A stretch of DNA of 7,403 nt from Bacteroidaceae bacterium (GCA_017961965.1 JAGCWG010000262.1:1-7403); one strand, 5' to 3'. Positions 1-7,107 are shown, counted from the first letter of the stretch. Translations and numbers: made by a program. Notes: generated by a model from the letters alone, not told the origin.

Positions 1-117
1 ACAGGACGCAAGAGGACACAAGAGAAATCCTCTGAAATCCTATCAAGTCCTCTGAGGTCCTCTGGAGTCCTCTGAGGTCCTCTCCAGTCCTCTAAGTTCC
101 TCTCCCCTCCTCTAAAA
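1..117. repeat. Degenerate 10-bp (TCCTCTNNNN) repeat array with a strand switch
   Basis: Nine contiguous 10-bp units start at 28, 38, 48, 58, 68, 78, 88, 98 and 108. Eight begin with exactly TCCTCT and one (38) with TCCTAT; the last four bases vary (for example GAGG, GGAG, CCAG, CCCC). To the left, at 1-24, the same motif lies on the minus strand: AGGACGCAAG and AGGACACAAG are the reverse complement of TCCTCTTGYG-type units. The array therefore reverses orientation near 25 and may continue left of the window. All three forward frames meet a stop by position 75 (33-35, 53-55, 73-75), and the period is not a multiple of three, so the array is not a coding repeat. It occupies the leader of hsdR, ending 20 bases before its ATG. 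Its function is unknown. Helically phased protein binding, RNA structure in the leader, or an inert intergenic repeat are all possible. Confidence 0.85.
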
Positions 118-137
118 AAACTAAACAATATACAGCT

Positions 138-3100
138 ATGTCAGCATTCTCAGAAGATACATACGAACAGGCTCTTATTGAACTGTTCCAGAGCCTTGAG
201 GGTGGGCAGTACCGATATAAATACGGTCCTGACATTGAGCGTGATTATACCAATCCAATACTGGATGATGTGCTGCAAGAGTCATTGCAACGCATCAATC
301 CGACCATACCTCTTGATACCATTGATGATGCCATCAAGAAGCTGCATCAGATAGAGGGTTCATCGCTCTATGAGTGCAACTTCAGGTTCACACAGATGTT
401 GCAGTATGGCATAGAGGTGACGTTCAGCGGTAAGGAGCGTAGTGTGGGCTATCATATAGATAATGAGCCTTCCTGTATGGTGAGTGAAGACCTTCTATAC
501 TATGGTCGTGAGAATAAGCGTGTGGAGGCTCAACAGGGACAGAAGACAAGGATTGTTAGGCTCGTTGACTTTGACCATCCAGAGAATAATGACTTCCTGG
601 TGGTGAACCAATACACCGTGCAGGAGCTTGACACCAAGCGTCCAGACATAGTGGTGTTTGTGAATGGTCTGCCACTGGTCGTTATCGAACTGAAATCGCC
701 AAGCCGTGAAGAGACGGATGCCAGCGAGGCGTATCTGCAACTAAGGAACTATCAGAAATTCATACCTTCGCTGTTCATATACAATGCCTTCAATGTGATG
801 AGCGATATGGCTCTCACGAAGATAGGCACAGTTACCGCAAAGGAGGACCGCTACATGGAATGGAAGCAGCCTACGGGTGAGGTGGCAGACTATGACGTGG
901 CTTTCAAGTCGGTGTTCACGCCAAGGATTCTGCTTAATCTGCTGAGGAATTATATCCTGTTTGATGTGCGTGAGGGCAGCTATACCAAAATACTTGCGGG
1001 CTATCATCAGTATTATGCCGTGGAGAAGGCTGCAAAGAGAACAGAGGAAGCTGTTGAGGGTGATGGTAAGATAGGAGTATTCTGGCATACACAGGGCTCG
1101 GGAAAGAGTCTGTCGATGGTATTCCTTGCTCATCATCCTAAGGTGCAAGCGATGAATCCTACTATTGTGGTCATAACAGACCGCAACGACCTTGACGAGC
1201 AGTTGTATGGTCAGTTCTCTCGCACGGTTGACTTCCTGCGTCAGCGAGCCGTGCAATGCACGAGCCGTAATGCTGAGGGCGATGATACATCGCTCAAGGC
1301 ATTGCTGAAGAACCGTCACTCTGGCGGTATCATCTTCACCACGATGCAGAAATTCGATGATTGGGATGGTGCGCTCTCAGACCGCCAGAACATCATCGTC
1401 ATGACCGATGAGGCACATCGTGGTCAGTATGGCATGGAAGAGAAGGTTGACACAGAGGGCAATGTGCATATTGGTGCAGCCCGTAAGATTCGTAACTCCT
1501 TGCCTCACGCTTCATATATCGGCTTCACAGGTACGCCTATTTCCGACAAGGACAGAGACACAAGAGAGGTCTTTGGTGACGACATAGATGTGTATGACAT
1601 GACTCAGGCTGTCAATGATGGTGCCACAAGACCAGTATATTACGAAAGCCGTGTTATCAAACTGAAGCTTAATGATGAAGTTCTGGCTCAGATTGATGCC
1701 GAGTATGACCGACTGAGAGAAGAAGGAGCATCGGAAACAGACCTCGAAGAGAACAAAAAGGAGATGTCGCACATGGATGCCCTTCTGGGTAATGATGCCA
1801 CCATCAATGACCTTGTGGACGACATCATAACTCACTATGAGGATAACCGTCAGCACGTCTGCTGTGGCAAGGCTATGCTTGTGGCATACTCTCGACCTAT
1901 TGCCATGAAGATTTACAAGCGAATACTTGAACTTCGCCCAGAGTGGACAGAGAAGGTGAAGGTGGTGATGACAAGTGGCAATAAGGACCCTGAAGAATGG
2001 GCTGACATCATCGGTGGTAAGGCATACAAGAAAGAGCTTGCCAAGAAGTTCAAAGATGAGAACGACCCGATGAAGATTGCCATCGTGGTGGATATGTGGC
2101 TTACAGGCTTTGACGTTCCTTCACTGGCTACGATGTATATCTATAAGCCAATGAAGGATCACAACCTTATGCAGGCTATTGCACGAGTGAACCGTGTGTT
2201 CCCAGAAAAGGCTGGTGGATTGATTGTTGACTATGTGGGTATTGCCGCAGCTCTGAAAGAGGCGATGAAACGCTATACCAAGCGAGACCGTGACAACTAC
2301 GGCAATAACGACATTAAGGAAAAGGCATACTCAGAGTTCAAGGAGAAGCTGGAGATATGCCGTGACCTGCTGCATGGCTATGATTTCAGCAAGTTCCATA
2401 AGGGAACACCTGCCGAGCGTGCCCTGTTGATTAAGGGCGGTGTCAACTTCCTGATTGCGCCAGACAAGGTGGAAGCATGCAAGGCGTTTGTCAAGAATGC
2501 CTCATTGCTACGTCAGGCAGTAACGCTATGCCGTTCATTGCTTGTTGAAGAAGAACGTTTCGAGGTCAGTTTCATGGAGTCAGTACGAATACTGATTATC
2601 CGACTCCAGACCCCAGGCAAGATAACCAAGAAGGAAATAAACCAGCGCATAGCAGCACTCATAGAACAGAGCGTGCAGAGCGATGGTGTGGTAAATCTCT
2701 TTGACGAACAGACAGAGTTCTCGCTCTTCGATGAGAAATTCATGGAAGAGGTCAAGAAGATGAAGGAAAAGAACCTTGCAGCGAAGTTGCTCGAAGACCT
2801 CCTACGTGGTCGTGTACGCTCGTTGATTCGTTCAAACCTTGTAACGGGTGAACTGTTCAGCGATAGATTCAGCGAGACACTTAATCGTTATATCAATGGT
2901 CTGCTGACCAATGAAGAGGTCATTCAGGAGCTCCTGAAGATGGCTCAGGAGAGGATGGATGCAGAGCAACAAGGTAATGACTTGGGACTATCAAAGGAAG
3001 AGAAAGCCTTCTATGATGCCCTGACTCGTCCACAGGCTGTAAAGGATTTCTATTCTAACGAACAGTTGGTTGAATTGACCAAGGACCTGACAGATATGCT

Positions 3101-3284
3101 CAGGAAGAACCGTACCATTGACTGGAATCGCAGAGAGGCAGAACGTGCCAATATGCGCCGTTTGGTCAAGCGTCTGCTCAAGAAGTACAAGTACCCACCA
3201 GAGGAAGCAGAGGATGCCATGAACACCGTTCTGAAACAATGTGAGCAGTGGGCAGAGAATCCAGATGCCGCCTCCCAGTACTGA
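138..3284 (+). CDS. hsdR: Type I restriction-modification system, restriction (R) subunit HsdR
   Basis: This is the motor and nuclease subunit of a cytoplasmic type I restriction complex (HsdR2-HsdM2-HsdS). It translocates DNA using ATP and cuts unmodified DNA at a distance. The N-terminal nuclease domain (about residues 10-235) carries a PD-(D/E)xK site: D170, then E184-L-K186, then Q201xxxY205. The 14- and 2-residue spacings match those of EcoR124I HsdR, and 1048 aa is close to that protein's length, so a type IC-like family is likely. The SF2 motor follows: Walker A HTQGSGKS (317-324), DEAH 424-427, FTGTP 463-467, the TGFD motif 656-659, and motif VI QAIARVNR (679-686). Residues from about 720 to the end form the charged helical C-terminal domain that contacts HsdM. 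The ATG at 138 gives the usual family N-terminus (SEDTYEQALIELFQSL) and follows an A-rich leader without Shine-Dalgarno. No frameshift or lost catalytic residue is seen. hsdM and hsdS are not in the window and probably lie upstream. No promoter was recognised before it. Confidence 0.97.
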   Translation: MSAFSEDTYEQALIELFQSLEGGQYRYKYGPDIERDYTNPILDDVLQESLQRINPTIPLDTIDDAIKKLHQIEGSSLYECNFRFTQMLQYGIEVTFSGKERSVGYHIDNEPSCMVSEDLLYYGRENKRVEAQQGQKTRIVRLVDFDHPENNDFLVVNQYTVQELDTKRPDIVVFVNGLPLVVIELKSPSREETDASEAYLQLRNYQKFIPSLFIYNAFNVMSDMALTKIGTVTAKEDRYMEWKQPTGEVADYDVAFKSVFTPRILLNLLRNYILFDVREGSYTKILAGYHQYYAVEKAAKRTEEAVEGDGKIGVFWHTQGSGKSLSMVFLAHHPKVQAMNPTIVVITDRNDLDEQLYGQFSRTVDFLRQRAVQCTSRNAEGDDTSLKALLKNRHSGGIIFTTMQKFDDWDGALSDRQNIIVMTDEAHRGQYGMEEKVDTEGNVHIGAARKIRNSLPHASYIGFTGTPISDKDRDTREVFGDDIDVYDMTQAVNDGATRPVYYESRVIKLKLNDEVLAQIDAEYDRLREEGASETDLEENKKEMSHMDALLGNDATINDLVDDIITHYEDNRQHVCCGKAMLVAYSRPIAMKIYKRILELRPEWTEKVKVVMTSGNKDPEEWADIIGGKAYKKELAKKFKDENDPMKIAIVVDMWLTGFDVPSLATMYIYKPMKDHNLMQAIARVNRVFPEKAGGLIVDYVGIAAALKEAMKRYTKRDRDNYGNNDIKEKAYSEFKEKLEICRDLLHGYDFSKFHKGTPAERALLIKGGVNFLIAPDKVEACKAFVKNASLLRQAVTLCRSLLVEEERFEVSFMESVRILIIRLQTPGKITKKEINQRIAALIEQSVQSDGVVNLFDEQTEFSLFDEKFMEEVKKMKEKNLAAKLLEDLLRGRVRSLIRSNLVTGELFSDRFSETLNRYINGLLTNEEVIQELLKMAQERMDAEQQGNDLGLSKEEKAFYDALTRPQAVKDFYSNEQLVELTKDLTDMLRKNRTIDWNRREAERANMRRLVKRLLKKYKYPPEEAEDAMNTVLKQCEQWAENPDAASQY

Positions 3285-3332
3285 CTAAGTACTGACTTAT
3301 ATGAGACTTTCGTGAGTGCTGAGTTTATATGA
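3277..3332. repeat. Short imperfect repeats over the hsdR stop codon
   Basis: AGTACTGACTA (3277-3287) is followed at once by AGTACTGACTT (3288-3298), a 10/11 tandem duplication that includes the TGA stop (3282-3284). A third, weaker copy, GAGTGCTGAGT (3314-3324), resembles AAGTACTGACT. TATATGA follows the second copy directly and the third after one extra T. The result is a small three-copy cluster just ahead of the T-rich tract. It has no clear hairpin of terminator strength. Confidence 0.6.
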
Positions 3333-3370
3333 TTTTTTTCTTTTGTCGTTTGTTCTTTTCTTGCGTTTTC

Positions 3371-3403
3371 TTTGTGTTTTATTGTAATTATTTGGTATCT
3401 TTG
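3371..3403 (+). promoter_or_regulatory. Bacteroidota-type promoter, candidate for the beta-galactosidase transcript
   Basis: A -33 element TTTG (3371-3374) and a -7 element TATCTTTG (3396-3403, matching TAnnTTTG exactly) are separated by 21 bases, within the spacing known for the primary sigma factor of Bacteroides. Transcription would start near 3410 and run toward the beta-galactosidase, giving a leader of about 500 nt, unless it drives an unrecognised small RNA. The surrounding T-rich DNA makes chance TTTG matches easier, but the eight-base -7 match is complete. Confidence 0.5.
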
Positions 3404-3495
3404 CACCGTTCGTTGTAACACTTGCAATGTGACGTATTCTCCCATTGTTCAGCAAATGTCTTGCTGATGATGGAAATTGTTCGACCTGTACGTTG

Positions 3496-3503
3496 TAGTT
3501 TTG
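3496..3503 (+). promoter_or_regulatory. Second TAnnTTTG -7-like element
   Basis: TAGTTTTG matches the TAnnTTTG consensus and lies exactly 100 bases after the equivalent element at 3396. Like that one it is followed by CAC. No TTTG stands at the expected -33 distance; the nearest match, ATTG at 3476-3479, is too close. It is therefore weaker, or it needs an activator. It would start a transcript of about 400 nt before the beta-galactosidase ATG. Confidence 0.3.
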
Positions 3504-3515
3504 CACAAAGGTGCA
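3502..3515. repeat. Operator-like palindrome TGCAC-AAAG-GTGCA
   Basis: Five-base perfect arms, TGCAC (3502-3506) and GTGCA (3511-3515), are separated by AAAG. The palindrome starts within the -7-like element at 3496-3503 and covers the place where transcription from it would begin, the usual position for a repressor site or a tiny 5' hairpin. The arms are short, so chance cannot be excluded. Confidence 0.35.
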
Positions 3516-3536
3516 TATTAGAACTTAGCGAAGCGG

Positions 3537-3600
3537 TCTCACTGACCGAATGAAAGTAAAAACAGTCAATAACTTTTCTCACTGACCAGCGGGAAGTAAA
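3537..3600. repeat. Two-copy direct repeat with 40-bp period
   Basis: TCTCACTGACC occurs at 3537-3547 and again at 3577-3587. AAGTAAA occurs at 3554-3560 and again at 3594-3600. Both blocks repeat with exactly the same 40-bp offset, so this is one bipartite motif, TCTCACTGACC-N6-AAGTAAA, present twice on the same DNA face (about four helical turns apart). It lies downstream of the two promoter-like elements and more than 300 bases before the beta-galactosidase start. A paired activator or repressor site is possible; its role is unknown. Confidence 0.6.
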
Positions 3601-3778
3601 CAGAACAAAAACAAGAAAAAACATTTTTTTTGATTTTATTTGGTTTTTCCCATGTTTTTCTAACTGGCCGCACTACGGCAAAAAACAACACACAGTTTCA
3701 ACCTTACAGTTCGAAATTGTTTCAGGATACGACATGCCTGATGACGGATGACCAAATGATATGAACATAAAATGAAAC

Positions 3779-3831
3779 ACTTCCTTCTTGATACTGTGTA
3801 GTGAGAGCTATATGTGACTCGTATAGGAAGT
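3779..3831. repeat. Imperfect long inverted repeat in the beta-galactosidase leader
   Basis: ACTTCCT (3779-3785) pairs with AGGAAGT (3825-3831). After a five-base bulge on the left side, ATAC (3791-3794) pairs with GTAT (3821-3824). Together they give an 11-bp interrupted stem enclosing 26 bases. There is no T-tract directly after it, so it is not an intrinsic terminator. It could be a regulatory RNA structure if the leader is transcribed from the upstream promoters, or it could be chance. Confidence 0.35.
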
Positions 3832-3916
3832 ACGAAGGATTAATGAATGACGTCTGGCATTTTGACATAAAAAAAGAAATAATCAATCAAACAAATACAA
3901 ACTAAACTATTTTTAC

Positions 3917-3976
3917 ATGAAAGGAAAAAATCTTTTTTCATTGAGTCTTCTTTTGTGTGCCGTGTCGGTTAATGCA
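3917..3976 (+). other. Signal peptide (type I) of the beta-galactosidase
   Basis: The N-terminus has a basic start (K2, K4), a hydrophobic core (LFSLSLLLCAV) and a VNA-Q cleavage region, so signal peptidase I probably cuts between A20 and Q21. C14 is preceded by LLL, which does not fit a lipobox (G, A or S is needed at -1), so a lipoprotein anchor is unlikely. Confidence 0.85.
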
Positions 3977-6900
3977 CAGAAGGTTCCTGTATGGAACGAC
4001 CCTGTGGTTAATCAGGTAAACAGGAAGGCTGACGTATCAGACTATTTTGCTTACGAAAATGAAAATCTTGCTAAGAATGGCGTAAGCCCTGTGGCTAATG
4101 CCAAGAAGAACTCTGCACGCTTTTTCTCTCTCGAGGGCAACTGGAAGTTCCATTGGGTAGAGAGTGCTAACGAGCGTCTCAAGGACTACTACTCTTACAA
4201 AGTTGATGACTCTAAGTGGGGAACCATGCCTGTTCCTGGTATGTGGGAACTCAACGGCTATGGTGACGCAATATACGTGAACAACCATTACGCATGGCGT
4301 AGCGACTGGGTGGGCGTGCCTCCTACAGTTCAGGACAAGGGCAACCACGTGGGTGCTTACCGTCGTACATTCACAATCCCTGCCGACTGGAAGGGACAGA
4401 ATATCTACATGCACATCGGTTCGGCTACATCTAACGTAGAGGTCTATATCAACGGCAAGTACGTTGGTTACTCAGAGGACTCTAAGGTGGCTGCCGAGTT
4501 TGACGTAACCAAGTTCCTTGTTCCTGGTAAGGAAAACCTTATCGCTATGCAGATTATGCGCTGGTGCGATGGTTCATGGAATGAGGATCAGGACTTCTGG
4601 CGTCTCTGCGGTATTGCACGCGAGGCTTACCTCTACTCACGTCCAAAGGTACATATTGAGGATTTATTCATCACACCTGACCTTACAAACAGCTATAAGG
4701 ACGGTAAGCTCAATATCCGTCTTACTGCTCCTGCAGCCAAGGGCAAGAAGTTTGCAGTCAAGCTCCTCGACCCTAAGGGTAAGGACGTTACTCCTAAGAC
4801 AGATGCTCTCTTCATCGGTAAGGACGGTAAGGCAGAGACAAACCTCAGCCTTTCTAATCCTGAGAAGTGGACAGCAGAGACACCTGCTCTCTATACACTC
4901 TACGTTTCTCTCTACGATGGCGACAAGCTTCTTGAGGTAATCCCACAGCGAGTAGGATTCCGTAAGGTTGAAATCAAGAACGCACAGCTTCTTGTCAACG
5001 GACAGCCAGTCCTCATCAAGGGTGCTGACCGTCACGAGCTTGACCCAGACGGTGGTTACGTAGTAAGCGTTGACCGTATGATTCTGGATATCAAGGTACT
5101 CAAGCAGCTCAACTGTAATGCCGTACGTACATGCCACTATCCAGACGACCCACGTTGGTACGACCTCTGTGACGAGTACGGTATCTATCTCACAGCAGAG
5201 TCAAATATCGAGTCACACGGAATGGGCTACGGCAAGGAGTCACTCTCTAAGGACGACCGTTTCAACTTCATGCACGTAGAGCGTCAGAAGCACAATCTCT
5301 GTGTTCTCAAGAATCACCCTTCAATCATCGTATGGTCACTCGGTAACGAGTCAGGTTACGGCAAGAACTTTGAGGATGCCTACGACTGGGTTAAGTCATA
5401 CGACTCTTCACGTCCATGCCAGTATGAGCAGGCAGGAACAAACGGTAAGACAGACATCTACTGTCCTATGTACGCAGATTATGCTTGGTCAGAGAAATAT
5501 ACACAGACAGGCAACCCACGTCCACTCATTCAGTGTGAGTATTGCCACACTATGGGTAACTCAGGTGGTGGCTTGAAGGAATACTGGGATCTTGTCCGCA
5601 AGTACCCTAACTATCAGCGTGGATATGTATGGGAGTTCGTTGACCAGGGCTTCCGTGGAAAGAGCAAGATTACAGGCAAGCAGATTTGGACTTACGGTGG
5701 CGACTACGGTCGTTTCCCAGCAAGCGACAACAACTTCAACTGTAACGGTATGATTTCTCCTGACCGTGAACCTAATCCACATGCTTACGAAATCAAGTAT
5801 TGCTACCAGAACCTCTGGACAACTCTCAAGGACGCCAAGGCAGGTGCTTTCGAGGTATATAATGAGAATTTCTTTGCTCCAGTTAAGGAGACAACTCTCA
5901 ACTACACTCTCCTTGCTGACGGAAAGGCTGTAGCACGTGGCTCAAAGAACGTGAACGGTATTGCTCCACAGGGACGTCAGAACGTCACAATCGGTGAGGT
6001 TGCTGAGGCTCTCAAGAATGACGCATACAAGGGTAAGGAACTCATTCTTCGTGTAGAGTATGCTCTTACTGCCAACACTCAGCTCCAGAAGAAGGGTGAG
6101 GTTGTTGCTCACGAGGAGTTCGTTCTCTCTGACTACGCATACCCAACTGTTGAGGCTGTCACAGCTCAGCCAGTTGTTGACAAGAAGGCTAAGACACAGC
6201 CAGCATCCGTTTCACTCGACAACCGTGAGGTTTATGCTGTCCTTTCTGCTAACGGAATGTCTGTAACATTCAGCAAGTGGTCAGGCTACATCTCTTACAT
6301 CGATGTGGATGGCAAGCAGATGACTATGGATGATGCCGAAATCGTTCCAAACTTCTGGCGTGCTCCAACTGATAATGACTACGGTGCAGGAATGCATAAC
6401 CGTCTTCGTGCATGGGAGAACCCACACCTCAACAAGAAGTCATTCGACATCAAGCTTGACGGTGTGAATGGAGTAGCAACAGCAGAGTACGAGATTCGTG
6501 GTCTTGATGCTACGCTCCGCCTCACATACACTATGACACCAGCAGGCAAGCTCGTAGTTACTCAGGCTCTCACAGTCAATCCAGATGCAAAGGAAAAGCC
6601 ACAGATGCTCCGCTTCGGTATGAATCTCCGTTTGCAGAAGCAGTTCTCTAACATCCAGTACTATGGTGAAGGACCTGGTGAGAACTACATCGACCGTAAC
6701 AACGCTACACTCCTCGGAGTGTGGAATCAGACAGTCTCTGACCAGTACTGGGGATATGTTCGTCCACAGGAGTCAGGTACAAAGACAGGTGTACGTTACT
6801 GGCAGATGACAGACAAGAACGGTCTTGGTCTCCGCTTTGAGGGAACAGCTGCACTCGAGTGTCAGGCACTTCCTTACACAGTCAAGGATCTCCAGCCAAC

Positions 6901-7081
6901 ACATGACAAGCAGCAGTGGCACTCAGGTGACCTCATTGAGCGTCCATTCAACGATGTTCACATCTCTGCTCGCTCTATGGGTATGGGCTGTGTCAACTCT
7001 TGGGGCGCATGGCCACGTGACGAGTATCAGATGAAGTGGAAGAACTACGAATACACTTACATCATCTCACCAGTGAAGTAA
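3917..7081 (+). CDS. lacZ: Exported glycoside hydrolase family 2 beta-galactosidase (LacZ type)
   Basis: Retaining beta-galactosidase expected to cleave terminal beta-galactose from lactose, oligosaccharides or glycans in the periplasm or outside; the natural substrate cannot be read from the sequence. Domains in order: signal peptide (1-20), jelly-roll sugar-binding domain (about 68-240), Ig-like domain (about 245-350), TIM barrel (about 351-635), second Ig-like/DUF4981 domain (about 640-745) and the beta-galactosidase small-chain domain (about 770-1054). The acid/base is E478 in SLGNESGYG and the nucleophile E541 in CEYCHTMGNS. ESNIESHGM gives E432 and H434, the equivalents of E. coli LacZ E416 and H418. 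EDQDFWR (223-229), FWRAPTDNDYG (813-823) and a C-terminal W1029 corresponding to LacZ W999 are also present. The length of 1054 aa is normal, with no break. The ATG at 3917 gives the signal peptide and follows an A-rich leader without Shine-Dalgarno. Strong codon bias suggests high expression. It appears monocistronic, with a terminator 27 bases after the stop and no susC/susD nearby. The family is certain; the symbol follows general usage. Confidence 0.96.
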   Translation: MKGKNLFSLSLLLCAVSVNAQKVPVWNDPVVNQVNRKADVSDYFAYENENLAKNGVSPVANAKKNSARFFSLEGNWKFHWVESANERLKDYYSYKVDDSKWGTMPVPGMWELNGYGDAIYVNNHYAWRSDWVGVPPTVQDKGNHVGAYRRTFTIPADWKGQNIYMHIGSATSNVEVYINGKYVGYSEDSKVAAEFDVTKFLVPGKENLIAMQIMRWCDGSWNEDQDFWRLCGIAREAYLYSRPKVHIEDLFITPDLTNSYKDGKLNIRLTAPAAKGKKFAVKLLDPKGKDVTPKTDALFIGKDGKAETNLSLSNPEKWTAETPALYTLYVSLYDGDKLLEVIPQRVGFRKVEIKNAQLLVNGQPVLIKGADRHELDPDGGYVVSVDRMILDIKVLKQLNCNAVRTCHYPDDPRWYDLCDEYGIYLTAESNIESHGMGYGKESLSKDDRFNFMHVERQKHNLCVLKNHPSIIVWSLGNESGYGKNFEDAYDWVKSYDSSRPCQYEQAGTNGKTDIYCPMYADYAWSEKYTQTGNPRPLIQCEYCHTMGNSGGGLKEYWDLVRKYPNYQRGYVWEFVDQGFRGKSKITGKQIWTYGGDYGRFPASDNNFNCNGMISPDREPNPHAYEIKYCYQNLWTTLKDAKAGAFEVYNENFFAPVKETTLNYTLLADGKAVARGSKNVNGIAPQGRQNVTIGEVAEALKNDAYKGKELILRVEYALTANTQLQKKGEVVAHEEFVLSDYAYPTVEAVTAQPVVDKKAKTQPASVSLDNREVYAVLSANGMSVTFSKWSGYISYIDVDGKQMTMDDAEIVPNFWRAPTDNDYGAGMHNRLRAWENPHLNKKSFDIKLDGVNGVATAEYEIRGLDATLRLTYTMTPAGKLVVTQALTVNPDAKEKPQMLRFGMNLRLQKQFSNIQYYGEGPGENYIDRNNATLLGVWNQTVSDQYWGYVRPQESGTKTGVRYWQMTDKNGLGLRFEGTAALECQALPYTVKDLQPTHDKQQWHSGDLIERPFNDVHISARSMGMGCVNSWGAWPRDEYQMKWKNYEYTYIISPVK

Positions 7082-7107
7082 CTCTCCGATGAAATGAATA
7101 TACATAC

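Larger units (their letters stand above)
3285..3916. other. 632-bp non-coding region between hsdR and the beta-galactosidase gene
   Basis: No convincing gene is present on either strand. The open frames here are short, lack recognisable protein character and overlap the promoter-like elements. From left to right it contains the repeat cluster at the hsdR stop, a very T-rich stretch (about 3331-3383) that may help end hsdR transcription although no strong hairpin precedes it, two promoter-like elements (3371-3403 and 3496-3503), a small palindrome (3502-3515), a two-copy 40-bp-period repeat (3537-3600), A/T-rich DNA (3604-3660), an imperfect inverted repeat (3779-3831), and the A-rich translation leader of the next gene (about 3866-3916). 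All directional signals point toward the beta-galactosidase, so much of this may be its control region or a long 5' untranslated leader. Confidence 0.7.

Noticed and set aside
1..117. CRISPR array or a classic phase-variable simple repeat
   Set aside because: Units are 10 bp with a four-base variable part, too short for CRISPR repeats and spacers. The copies are too diverged for the slipped-strand switching seen in perfect short repeats, and the array is outside the reading frame.
3050..3624. Several short minus-strand open frames over the end of hsdR and the following T-rich region
   Set aside because: They overlap each other or hsdR, read low-complexity Lys/Arg/Asn-rich sequence from the T-rich tract, and show no recognisable domain. 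The stretch is better explained as non-coding.
3667..3679. GCCG-CACTA-CGGC hairpin as a terminator
   Set aside because: The stem is only 4 bp and is followed on the plus strand by A residues, not T. On the minus strand the T-tract would precede the stem, which is the wrong order.
3862..3867. TTGACA as an E. coli-type -35 box before the beta-galactosidase
   Set aside because: No acceptable -10 element lies 16-18 bases downstream, and the primary sigma factor of this phylum does not use this consensus.
4518..7034. Overlapping open frames of 68-157 aa on both strands within the beta-galactosidase gene
   Set aside because: The strong codon bias of the real gene suppresses stops in other frames. 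The translations are rich in Leu, Ser, Thr and Arg and have no protein-like features.
3917..7081. Polysaccharide utilisation locus
   Set aside because: Only one hydrolase is present. No SusC, SusD, hybrid sensor or sulfatase gene is visible, and the gene has its own terminator, so membership in such a locus cannot be supported from this window.
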